This document shows positions 19,853 to 30,922 of a DNA stretch of 64,000 bases, piece after piece (the stretch's first letter is position 1; every line of letters begins with the position of its first letter). The stretch covers positions 24,012,751 to 24,076,750 of the forward strand of contig NC_036460.1 in NCBI RefSeq assembly GCF_002775205.1, read 5' to 3'. The notes under the pieces are model-generated. The model made no database searches and was not told the origin of the DNA. It saw only the letters and a list, made by a program, of their open reading frames with translations. This DNA is from Xiphophorus maculatus (lineage: Eukaryota > Chordata > Actinopteri > Cyprinodontiformes > Poeciliidae). The position numbers were made by a program, and so were the translations under genes.

Positions 19853-22278
19853 CACACTGGAGGTGAACGTCCTGTCTTCTAACAGATGAGGATTAGTGTG
19901 TGTGTGTACAAAGGAAGAGTTCAAGCTTTCAAAGCCCTGTTGAGTTCCAGGTAACTGGTTGGAAGCCCGTTCAACTAGTATGTCCTTGTCAGTTTTGTCT
20001 CTGAGGCTGTCATTCACTCAGACCTGAAATCATGCCAATTATGCTAACAATTATTTACTCACAAGTGTTTCAGAGGTCATAAACCCTTTGTAACTGTTTT
20101 CCTTACACATTTTGTCGAACCTTGCAGTCGAACGTTAATGCATGTTAGGATTCACATCACCAGTGATGTGCCAATTTTTTTATGTGTGCATATCTGCTAA
20201 AAGTGATGCTTTGCCTAAGAATACCAGGCTGTACATCAGTTGCTTGTTGCCACTGATAATGAAAATAGAAGTGTTTTCTTTTTGGTTTCTCTTACTTGGA
20301 ATTTCTAAAGAGTGTTTGGCTTTTAACTCGTAGAAGTCAGGTTGTCAGACAGGATCCCACAAAAGGCAATAATGGTGAGAGGAGTACGTGTGTAAAACGA
20401 AGAGAATGACATGGAGTGAATGTCAAAATAACCTTTGTATGTCGGTGATGCCTTCGAGCAATTTGTTTTTGTCCAGTCTGGAATAATCTTTCAAAAATCT
20501 CCGTAATGCTGATAAATGTTAAAAACAAGAAATAGGCGCATGGATTTCAATATTTTGCGTTTTGGGTTTTTTTTTGTTTGTTTGTCTGTGTTTGCTAATC
20601 CATACATGATGAAAAGTGCAACACATGCAGGATAAACTGCATACACTAAACAAATGAAACCAGACATTTACACACCATAAAAGAAGAAATACATTTTTTT
20701 CTCACATTAGCATGTTAACTCTTTTGGTCAGCTAGGGTTTCCAAATTTATTTCTAGTTGCTAAATGCCAGAATGAGGGGGTGGGGGGAGGGGGGGGGGGC
20801 TTCAGTTCTTGTACAGTTTTTTTTTTTTTAGGTTTTTGAAAAATTTCTTGTCAAACTTTATGACTTGGGTCAAATATTTGGATCTCAAGCATCTGAAAAT
20901 AGTGAACAGGAACTAGATCAGGTTTGGACACGGACTTCAGTTTTGCCTATACGTTTTCTGAGACTGAGAAGGATGGCACTGCACTCTAAACATTGACTTT
21001 ATAACTAATTTTCTGATATTAGAGTGAATGTCTATTTGAAGATCAATTTGTCCAAGCTATGCTTTCCTGGCTACTTCCTAGAGATGTTGCTTTGATTTTT
21101 CCACAAAATGCTTTTTCCCCCTGGTTTCATGCTGCTCCTTCACAGTTCGGATGCTGTTCTCGGGCTTGAAGGCTTCCGCCTTTTCCCCAGTAACCATTTA
21201 CACTCTGTTTCAATTTTACTTTCTTCAGATAATAGGACGTTTTCTAATATTATTTTACCTTCTTCTTCATTCTTCATCCTTCTGAAAACTGAAAAAAGAC
21301 TAAAAACAATGCAATCCAACACTTTAGGGGGAAAAAAATTACATTAAAATGAAATGACATGAACATGAGAGAAAATTTATTCTTAATTCAGTCATTAAAT
21401 CAGCATTCACACATATTTCTTTGTAATGACATTTTTCTACAGCTTTTACCAGATTTTTCCAGTTGTTTTGCTGTTGCTGCAAACACTGCAGCACGTTTAC
21501 ATTTTGTTCTTGGCTGTACTCGTTTACCAAACATCTCTTTCTTGAGCCTGGCAACTTTATTAGTCTGTGCTTGTTACAGAAAGCACATTTTCACATTTGA
21601 ACAAATTTAAATAAAGATATTGGGGTTCTGTGGTGACACCGGGGCAAAGTCCAACCCACATATGGAGCCCGTAGTCCTCGACACGGACGTCTCAGGTTCG
21701 ATTCCCAGCCTGGTGACCGTTGCTGCATGTCTTCCCCTCTCTCTCATTGCTCTCCTGTCTACCCACTCTCAAATAAAGGCAGTGGTCAGAGCCAATAAAA
21801 CCCTTTAAAAAATTGTCCAGGTGCTTCTTCTGCAGAAAACAAAAATCGAAGAGCTGAAATCCGCAGGTTGACTTTCCTCCGTAGCACATGTTGAATTCAT
21901 AGCTGATTTAATTAGCAGCTTCATCCCTCACATCGCCCATCATACCTGAAAACAGTCACAAAACTACCTGTGAATATAACTGACTTAGCTTCCTTCAATT
22001 TTTTTGTATTATTTTACCTTACAAAATGGAATTCAAATAATGTTACATTGTGGACATTGTATAGAACAACCTGTGAGATGTTTAGGTAAGCTGTATGCGT
22101 TTACAAGATCTGAGCAGAGACAGCGATGCAGGGACTCGGCAAAACAATGAGAAGTGTGACTCTGAGCAATCAGGGATCATAATATCATGACAGAACTATG
22201 TGATCTGAACATTTACGAAAAAAATATCAAGAATAAAAATAAATTATGAATAGATTGTTATTATTCTAATAGCCATAC
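19853..22278. other. Intergenic DNA between caspase B and the CARD-death-domain gene
   Basis: Contains a G-rich run (about 20774-20801), a poly-T (20818-20830) and the SINE at 21616-21810. No coding exon recognised. Confidence 0.5.
21616..21810 (+). mobile_element. tRNA-derived SINE
   Basis: Has a B-box-like GGTTCGATTCCCAG, then TTGCTGCATGTCTTCCCC and an AATAAAGGCAGTGG tail region, the hallmarks of a fish tRNA-derived SINE group. The minus-strand SINE at 41491-41687 shares the GCATGTCTTCCCC core. The A box is poorly kept. Confidence 0.65.
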
Positions 22279-24502
22279 TTAACCTTGCAGTATCTCATAA
22301 ACTTCGTGAGGCAGGTTGTCCATCTCCTCCAGTCTCTCCTGCAGGTGTCTGGCTGTAGCTTCTCCTGGCTTCTTTTTTCTCTTCCACATCAACAGCATTT
22401 TCTGCTTCCGCATGGTCACATTTTTCTCTGATTCCTCAAGGTCATCCAAGTCTTTGGATTTCAAGCCTAAGTTGATGGCGACCTGCTTCCACTCCATCCC
22501 AAGCTGCTCGGCGACCCGCAGAAGCTGCTTCTCTGACAAGTCCTGGCTCTGAGCCACTCCATCTGAAGAGTTCAGACAAAAAAAAGAAAAGGTACGTTAC
22601 TGTGGACAGAGGTATGGTTGGAGTTGTCTGATGAGTTTTCAGTGGTCAAGCAAATTTACCTGGCTTGTCCTCCTGTCGGGCTCGTTTGCGAGCCGTTTCT
22701 TCTTCTGCTTCTTTCCTTTTGTCAGCTGCTTGAGAGACGAAAAAGCAGGTAATAATAGAGGTGCAAACAGGTGTGGCAACAGTGAGTTTGCTAAAAGACA
22801 AAATAGCTTTTTACACGTTTTCTTAAATGTACTCAAGCTAAACTCTGGTCTTTTCTTAACAAAAATCAGCTGAAATTGTGATCCTGTAATAAAAGAGTAT
22901 GTTTTTCTAAGACGTCTTCAATATGCAGCGCTGCCCATGGACGTATATAGTAACACTTACCTGACTGAGCGCTGGACAAGCCCAGCTGTTTGAAAAGCTG
23001 TTGATCTTTTCTTTCCAGGTAACCAATCATCTTCTCGCAGGTCTCGGCTCCTTTTTTGATCACCAAGTCAATGAGAGCGCGTGCCTTATTAGCTCGCGTG
23101 CGGTTCTCCTCCAGGATTGCATCCTTCTCTTCATAGTTGAACACGTGATCTTTTAAACATAAATCTAAGAGTTGATTAATCACAGCATCAGACACTCGTT
23201 GGACGAATTCATCTCTCACTCCCTCAAGTTCTTTATCTGGAATTGGAAAGAAATAATAATGGGTTATAAGCTGTTTTAATTATTTAAATAAAGTAGAAAA
23301 TTCTGGTGTAAAACTAAGTAGGGAAGACATTTCTTTTACAGTTTTAAGATCACAAAATCTTTCTTTAGATTCTCTTCACAGTTGATCAACACTTTTCCTA
23401 CTTTCTTCCTCCTTTATAGCCACATTGATGCAGTTTTCTCCCTTTAACTTATGATTCTATTGATTTTAATTCCCGATATCCTGACATCCATCTGCTTTTG
23501 CACTTTTATTGATGTCAGTACAATTTTGGTTATTTTCAGGGGTCTTATGAGAAACTCTGTCCGCCTGAAAAAAAAACACACATTTGTTTATGTTATAGAT
23601 TAAATAGCAGATTTATACACTGCGTTGTTCTACATTTCTGGTAACTACCATCAGATTAAAAAGCAACACTGTTTTTGCTCCAAACGTAACCTCTGATCAA
23701 GCGTTAATGATTTCTGACCAGGATTTGGTTTTAACAAGTTCATTTTCAAAATGTCATCAACAGGAACATCTGTTAAAGCAAAATCTGCGACCCATCAAAG
23801 AGCGCAGGTACGTCTTGAATTTCAGCGAGAAGAAGAGTATTTACGTAAACTGCGTAAATACTGACACATCTGGGATTGTAACCTTCACGGCTCCTTTATT
23901 ACCATCGCATTGGCGGAGAAAATATAATGTATTACTTTGTCTTTGACTCTGAAAACTGTTTGACGGACCATCGCACTCAATGTCTAGCTGTCGTTAAAAT
24001 ATGAAAACCAACTGTGGCCGTTTAATAAATCGTTTAAACGATTAAGAAATGTTTCTAAGTGCTCTGGTAGTTTTTAATGTTTCTGCCACCTCTTCATTAC
24101 AGTCATATCTCACTTAAACTCAAATGTAACTCAAATGGCCAGGACCACGCTGGTCACAGATTATGATTGCCAGAATAATTTGTGACCTTACTTTGGGATA
24201 AATTCTGTATATATATATCAGTATTTACGCAATTTACGTAAATACTCTTCTGCTCGCTGATCTTCAAGACGTATCTGCGCTCTATCGCCCCCCTCCGGTC
24301 ATACAAAATGACGGATCACAGAAGTTGCTGCTCCTTTCCAACTCAAAGACAGACACAGTCTCTCAAAAGACTCCTCCAAGTTCCGTCTACTTCCTCTGTA
24401 GCTCTTATCTGGATACAATGTATCAACGGGACCTCATCTCTCAGTAATATTTAGCGTTTCCATCTCCGTACCGGCTCCGTTATCCGCTGCAGCTGTCTCC
24501 AT
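22279..24502 (-). CDS. CARD plus death-domain adaptor-like protein, about 218 aa
   Basis: Exons: CARD 22961-23236, linker 22660-22725, death domain with stop 22279-22562, all phase 1 to phase 1 and in frame. The CARD exon (DKELEGVRDEFVQRVSD) begins in the same phase and with the same DKEL as the caspase CARD exons. The middle exon is highly charged, with KRK and RKRAR clusters. The last exon is a death domain (LSEKQLLRVAEQLGMEWKQV, then LGL) ending EILQG. No protease domain follows. A possible first exon at 24472-24502 (METAAADNGA, G at -3, donor GTACGG) has the right phase, but no 7-nt ATGGCAG-type exon was found; that start is inference. The order CARD-DD is that of CRADD/RAIDD, but this CARD is caspase-1-like, so it is probably not the CRADD orthologue. 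Likely role: adaptor or regulator of the neighbouring caspases. Confidence 0.78.
23801..24281. repeat. MITE-like element with 65-bp terminal inverted repeats
   Basis: 23801-23863 and 24218-24281 are inverted copies with few mismatches (for example GAAGAGTATTTACGTAAAC against its mate). Inside each arm, AGTATTTACG and CGTAAATACT form a second small hairpin. The unit lies in the putative first intron of the CARD-death-domain gene. No transposase frame; family not recognised. Confidence 0.65.
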
Positions 24503-24639
24503 TTCCCCGCGGTGCCGACAGCTCCTCCTGATGCGATATAGGTTTCGAAACTACGTGACGTTTGCAGTGAAATGGCGGGAGTGTTGGTTGACCCTTAGCA
24601 AACCCACCATGAAAGACAAAATGAAAAATTGTTTATTTG

Positions 24640-24845
24640 TATGAAATCAAATTTTATTTGTACAGCACATTTCAGCAGCAAGGCATTTCAAAGTGCTTTA
24701 CATCATAACAAACAAAAACAACAAAGTCATGCAACATAGAATCAACAATTAAAACATTACATTAAGTCAAGTCCCATCATTAAATTTGTGATTGATGATG
24801 TTTCAAAAGCAACTCTAAACAGATGGGCTTTTAGTCGAGATTTCA
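24640..24845 (-). repeat. Non-LTR 3'-tail-like dispersed repeat
   Basis: The stretch ATTTTATTTGTACAGCACAT followed by CAAAGTGCTTTACATCA is a common fish repeat tail, read here from its 3' end. The remaining intergenic DNA to caspase C (25003-25823) is AT-rich with no gene seen. Confidence 0.45.
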
Positions 24846-25823
24846 AGGAAGTCGTTATTTTTATTTATATATTTGGGTCAAAGATGTCTTTAGTAAATAC
24901 ATAATATATTGACATCTACCAAAAAGTGGTGGAATCTTTATATGATACAGATTCTCTTTATTGGAAATAAAGAAAGCTCCACATTTTCATTGGTGCTGTA
25001 GCGCCCCCTTTAGAGGTCATAGAAAATGTCAGGTTATTTTCCTTTTCATTGAAGATAATATTATTTAATATTGTTGTGGTATTTTTCCTCAAAAAACACA
25101 ACTAATTAAAAAAATAAAACAACAAATAATTATGTACTGGATTAAAAGAAATCCCATCTCGCAACAGAAAATGAACTTGTATGCCTATTTTCACTTCTGA
25201 AAGGAGCACATAATGTGAAAATGGATCATTTTCTACAACCCAAATTTCTAAGGATAAAATCAACAGCTTAAGGGGAAATTGTGGATAAAACTGGAATGAT
25301 TACATCACCAGTTTGGCAGCATTTCAGATATTGAAAACAACAAACTAATGAACAATTATCGACATCGGCTTATATGAAATGCTTCTATCATTATACATTT
25401 TTCAGCCATGTCGTCCAGCCCTAAATATACTTAAACTAAAAACCAGAGAGCCACATATTGGTGACTGGTGTATATGTGCATGCTTCTGTGTGTGTTGAGA
25501 ACTGTAAGAACAAATTATCCAGCATAGCATCCTCAGAAAATGCTTAGCTCCGTCCTTAGCGCCTGCAGCAAAATGCCTCTGCAGCTGAAACTGGCATAAC
25601 TCAACATCCACTATGATTATTACACAGAATCATAAACACTTTGGTCATTCTGCTCTAGATTAACAGGAGAACAAGTTCGTATTGGCTGAGTAATTGGTTG
25701 GTTTGTTGCTCAAACTAGCTGGTTTGAGCAACTAGCTCAAATATAAAGTACAAAAAATTTCTTTTTTATTACTTTTAGTACAAAAACTACTAAGTGCTTC
25801 AAATCACACAAAGCTGTGTGACA

Positions 25824-28800
25824 TTAGTGATCGTTGTGCAGGAGGCCTTGAAAGTGGTAGAAGCTCTTTGTCAGTGTGCATCTGTCAATTGTTGGCATCT
25901 GTAGTTTCTCATGGCTCCTAAACTGTTCAACACGCCGCATGACCTGTGGAGTTGAAATGGTGTAAACAGTTAGTAAATGTTTCATGAACCAATCAACATC
26001 ATCATTATTACTGGTTATGTACACTGTCTATGCTCCGTTTTGTAAAGTCTTTAAAATAAATAATTTTATTTGAGTATTTTCCAGATCTAGAGTTCTAGTT
26101 CTAAGTTCTAGATTCGCAAACGTCCGTCCGTCCATCCATCCATCCATCTTTTGAATATTTTATATTTGAAGCCTAATCTTCAAAAATGCTGTGCACTAAT
26201 AATTCCTTTCAGAACTCATGGCTTTTTTATACCTTCCTGAACAGATCATAAATGTGTTCCTTATACGACTCTGGGGTGAAAACCTCCACAATGTATTGGA
26301 TGAGGAGAGACCCACGATCTGGTTGTCTGTACGACACAGTGTCTGAAGGAAGATGAGCAGGGATTAAAAAGCCATGAAGTTACAATCATTACAATAAGTT
26401 CATTTAAAGTGTCGCTTTCAACCCACCAGGTGTGCAGGAAAGAAGAGAAATGAAGTTTTTCTCTATGTGAACAAATTGAAGCTTGTCTTCTTCCAGGTCC
26501 ACAGGTTGTGGAACATGTTCTGCTGTGTTTGGACTGTCGCTGACCAGAACGCTTCCTCTTTGTTCTGAAGCATAAAAAAGGCAAACAGGTGAGACCATTA
26601 TATTAACTCACAGTGAACTTTAGTATCTGCAGCAGCAGATTTGAATCACCTCCTCTGCAGGCTTGTATGATGATGACCTTTGGTTTATCTCTTAGCTCTG
26701 GACAGTTCCTGGAGCCCAAGTGTTGGAAAATGTTGTTGATTGGAAATTCATCTGGTTTGTCCTCTTTCCAGTCAACCCCAAGAATTTTCCCCAGCTTCCC
26801 ATGAGACATGAGAACCACAAACACACTGTCAGTGTGTTTTAGTTTGGGATGTTTAGTGAAGTCAATTAAAGCCTCATCAATCGCCTGAAAGAAGACAGAA
26901 AATCATGTCACCGGTTATTAAATTAATTAATCAATCAGATGAGAATCTGTTTCATTTAGTCTCTCATCTAGAATAAAGTACCTTTCCAGTGAGGTTTGTG
27001 TATTTCACCACCTCATACCCCAGATATGAAAGCAGTCTCTCCATGTTCTCCTCGTCTTTCTCTGCTCCCCTTCTGTTCATTGATTCCTCAGAAAACTTGA
27101 TATTAGTGATCAGCAGAGCTACGCGGTTCTTCAAGGAAGTTTGTGTCACAGGATAGACCTGAGAGACGAATGAGAAAGAGGTGAAGAAACAAAAAATTAA
27201 TATTGATTTTTTTTTTAAAAAAAACAGTTTGCTGTAGCCATAAGCAAAGGACATGTAAAGTTAAGTGAAGGTTGTTAATTATCATGTCATGTTTACATTT
27301 TTCAAAATTAGTTTCACTCGGTCAACAGCGCAGTGAGAAAAATCTTAACAAAATCAACCCCAAAGTAAAATAAAATATTATTTCATTAGATGCAAAGATA
27401 TATAAAAATTTGGTAATACATCCAATATAGCAAAAACTTTTCACACAACTCGCCATTTAATTCATGATAAAGTATTACTGACCTCTGGATCGGCCATTTT
27501 GGACTTCCAGAACTCTTCCACACTGGAGTCTGAAGGAGTTGATCCACTCTGAGCCACCGGGCCTGCTGCAGCTAAATGATAAATAGAAATGTGTTGCTTT
27601 GAAAGAAGCATTTACATTACATTTAATACAGCACATTTATGACTGGATTATATATTATCAATGCTCAAAAAGTTCTTTCTAATCTTAACTATCTCTTATT
27701 GCAGCAGCATACACACATCATTTTTTTTTTGGAAAAAGTGTGTATGCCTCTCACCTGGCTGAGCAGGCTGGACGTTGGACAGACCCAACTCACAGTACAG
27801 TGTTTTATCCACACTTTCCAGGTGAGCAATCATCTTGCTGCTGGCTTCATGTCCTTTCCTCTTCACCTTGTCGATGAGACAGCGTGCTTTATCCGCTCTG
27901 CTGTCATTCTCTTCAACTACTGCATCCTTCTCCCCTTCATTCAACACACCATCATGCAAAAGGCCATCCAGGAGTTGATTAATTACTTCTTTGGACACTT
28001 TGCCCACAAAGCGAGATCTGACTCTGTCAAGTTCTTTATCTGGAATTCCAAGGATGTAGAAACAAATAACTCAAAATGTTACAATAAATTCAGGTAAAGT
28101 TACAAAAAAAAAATAAATAGACAAGGGATGCAGTGCAAAAGTTACTACAAGCACCAATATTTTAATGAGGGACAAAAACTAGAATTTATGGGGAAGCAGA
28201 TTAATATGAAGTTTTATACTCTGAAAGTGTACAGGTGTCATGAATTGGTGGATGAGGTGGTGAGGCAGACGCTTGAGACTCAGGTTGAAATGAGAAGATG
28301 ATGGTTTAATGGTGATAATCCAGAAAGTAACACAGTCCAAAAACACAGTCCACAAAACCTGGCAGCACGACTGAGCGGAAGCCTGGGCTCAACGTCGGTA
28401 GCGACAGGATAAACGAGGGACATAAAGACAGACTGGTGCGACAACAACGCAGAACTGACAAGGACCCGACGAGGAACAAGGAACACAGGTGGGGTTAAAT
28501 ACACAGGGAGTAACCACAGAAACGAGACACACCTGGGAACTAATCAAGGGGAAGACAGGACAACACGAAGAGACTCAAGGACACAGAGAACAATAAATAA
28601 ATACACAGGAAAAACTCAGAACATGACAACAGGAGTGTAATTTGTGTTTCACAGTTCTATTAGTGCATAAAAATAAGAATAGAATACATTAGAGTTTGTG
28701 TTTTTAATGTAACAAATGTGAAATAGCTCTGAATACCTTTTGGAATACACAGTACTCTAAACATTTTTAATCAAGCATCGAGCTTGGCTGCACTCCCATA

Positions 28801-29218
28801 ATTCGGTCTGTTAGTTTCACAATGACTGATTTTGTTAACAGTATTGTAAACACCCAGCTGGTGCATCGTAAGCGGTAAATAATTTTAAAACCTTTAAATA
28901 CATGCAGTTTGTTTCTTTCTCTACCTACAAAGTACAGTCAAAGCGGGATACAACAAACAAGATTCGTCGTCAAAGTGAAACTATAACGAGGGTCACGAGC
29001 AAAAAAAAAAAAAAAAAAAAGAGATATAACTCAACGCTTTTGCTCTAATTGTCTAAAGTCCTAAACTTTAGATCTGAGACAATAACTAGTTTCTGTCTCA
29101 GTTCACATGGTTATAAGCAGGCTGCCAGTTTTGGGTTTATTCGATGCGCAATGTGGCTAAAACGAATCTAAAACTGTCATGTCTGCAAAGCTTTAAAGTT
29201 GTTCCTCTCACCTGCCAT
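25824..29218 (-). CDS. casp1: CARD-type inflammatory caspase C (caspase-1-like, divergent), 386 aa
   Basis: Same eight-exon plan: 29212-29218, 27755-28039, 27483-27571, 26982-27158, 26650-26884, 26427-26564, 26233-26342, 25824-25943, 387 codons in frame. The CARD (VRSRFVGKVSKEVINQLLDG) is two residues longer, and the interdomain linker exon is shorter (138 nt). Catalytic His214 (MSHGKLGKILG) and Cys262 (QACRG) are present, as are GAEKDEEN and the SYRQ arginine, so an active enzyme is likely. It differs from A and B at the C-terminus: FYHFQGLLHNDH replaces FYLFPGH/Y, and the small subunit reads PESYKEHIYDLF instead of SHEDDIDELF. The first intron holds a solo LTR. The gene is head to head with the CARD-only gene at 29767. 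It is probably an older duplicate with a different partner or substrate. Confidence 0.9.
28236..28628. mobile_element. Solo LTR (retrovirus-like or Ty3-type), in caspase C intron 1
   Basis: A 393-bp unit beginning TGTCATG and ending CATGACA (TG...CA rule), flanked on both sides by the same five bases ACAGG (28231-28235 and 28629-28633). No internal genes or second LTR are present, so it is a fossil left by recombination between two LTRs. The perfect target duplication suggests moderate age. Confidence 0.8.
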
Positions 29219-29766
29219 TGTTCTGCTTTTGTATCACTGGAATTTATACACGAACAACTTGAACTTGAAAACTTCCTGCTTTGACTGTGGATAACGCGCG
29301 CTGGATGACTCACAGCTGCAGTTGCATTACTGACGTGCAGCCTTGCGTCGGCGTACGTCAGTAATGCCACAGTAATGATAGCGTTGCCGCCGAAGTATGG
29401 GAAAATGTAATGCTTATCGGTTTTTTAAAAATATTCCTTACAGAACAATATTGTTTTTAGAAAACTTTAATTTGACTTTGTGTCTGTTTCATCCGACCAA
29501 AAATTAAAAAATAATAAGCAATTGCTTTTAATAAGGGGGAAGAGAATATTAAAAGCTCAACTTTGATCAGTTAATACTCTGCTGTTGAAACAATAAATAC
29601 ATATTCATTTCTTCCGTGTGTAATTGTTGTCCCAGTTCATTATTAGTTTTGCTGATAAACAGCGGGGATATGTCGTTGTTCACTCGAACTTTATGTTCTG
29701 GGTCTCGAACGACATGGGGTGGAGTTTTCTCGGACAAAGTCTTCCACGTACAAAGCTTTTGCAGCC
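29219..29766. promoter_or_regulatory. Shared bidirectional promoter region, caspase C / CARD-only gene
   Basis: The ATG of caspase C (29218, minus) and the ATG of the CARD-only gene (29767, plus) are 548 bases apart and face away from each other. Both 5' UTRs and promoters must lie in or near this gap unless there are distant non-coding exons. No TATA box is convincing. CpG sites are clustered at 29295-29390. The bidirectional function is inferred from geometry only. Confidence 0.55.
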
Positions 29767-30922
29767 ATGGCAGGTAAGGAGACAGATTGTGTGGTTTAAA
29801 TACAAGCAGCTGCACAATCTTCCCTTCAAATTTCTAAGACGATCCTCGCGTTTCGTGTGAGTGTAGAACTGATGAGTCGTCGGATGTCTGACCTGTCTTA
29901 CAGTGCTTCTTGTAAAGGTTGTATTTTGCCCATATGTGCGTGGGCTGCGTAAGAAATCGACAAGAAAGTCACGTTGAACCTAAATTAGCAGCAGCTTCAG
30001 ACGAAATCAGACAAGAAATATTCATTGAGTGACAGCAAATGCGAATACCGGGTATATATATATATTTTTTTTAAAACCAGACACTGTCTTTCTTCCTTTT
30101 TCTCATCGGGGCGTATTTAGTTTCACTTTTAATGTTTTTTTTAAATCCACATTTACTCCAAGTTCAGCCAGCATCCTTTTAACTTGTTCTTACTCATCAA
30201 CAAAACGTCTTATTAAAGATTTAGAGGAGAATGTGCATATAAATTTGAATGTTTCTTGAAAAGTTTTTTTTTTTTTCATGAGGATTGTAAAAACTACACA
30301 GGCGGTTCTTGCATGAATGTGGCCCCGAATACAGCCCCGTACTTCTGCTCCACACGAAACCAACCACAAATATTCCTGATAAAATCTATTCTGCAAATAA
30401 TAACAGAAATATTGAAAGTTAGCCTCGTGCTCTATTATAAGGTTAATTATAACAGTTGTAGTGTTGTCAGTGACAAGACAAAAATAAAAGTTAAAATACA
30501 ATTATTCATCAGTCGAATGAATGTGGATTTTGTGCATCATTGTTTGTGCATCATTTCTGCAACAACAATCAATAGACCATTTCTGGTATCGCTTATGCAT
30601 TTCAATGTAAACAGACTGACTGCAGTTTTGTAAACGCATCTTCTTTCTTTTAGAGGATAAACTCAAAGCGATTAGGCCCGGCTTTGTGGAAAAGTCCTCC
30701 AAAGAACTAATAAATCAGCTCCTGGACGACCTGCTGGGGGACAAAATCTTCAATGATGGGGAGAAAGACTCAATACTGGAGGAGAAGAAGAGTCGCGCAG
30801 ACAAGGCGCGCGCTCTCATTGATTCAGTGTGTAGGAAAGGAGATCAAGCCAGCCAGAAAATGATGGTTCACTTTCAAAATAGAGATCCTACTCTCTTCTC
30901 TGAGCTCGGCCTATCTATCTGA
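29767..30922 (+). CDS. CARD-only protein, 91 aa
   Basis: Two coding exons: 29767-29773 (ATGGCAG, donor GTAAGG) and 30654-30922 (acceptor TTCTTTTAG). The protein starts MAEDKLKAIRPGFVEKSSKE and ends SELGLSI, which is a complete six-helix CARD with nothing after it. It is most like the CARDs of the caspases next door (INQLLDDLLGDKIFNDGEKD). The size equals human CARD18/ICEBERG (90 aa) and CARD16, which block caspase-1 recruitment; a decoy role here is inference. The stop comes six codon-bases before a retained donor-like CCAG/GTACAA, at the place where the caspase CARD exons read PG/GT, and an acceptor-like CCCCAG follows at about 31049. This suggests a shortened caspase gene. AATAAA at about 31247 may end the transcript. 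Confidence 0.85.

Noticed and set aside
22279-23236. CRADD/RAIDD orthologue
   Set aside because: The domain order fits, but the CARD has the caspase-1/ICEBERG pattern (ADKAR-like helix) and the same phase as the neighbouring caspases; human CRADD CARD sequence is quite different.
25824-29218. Caspase C as a pseudogene because of its odd C-terminus
   Set aside because: All eight exons are in frame, splice sites are good and the catalytic residues are present.
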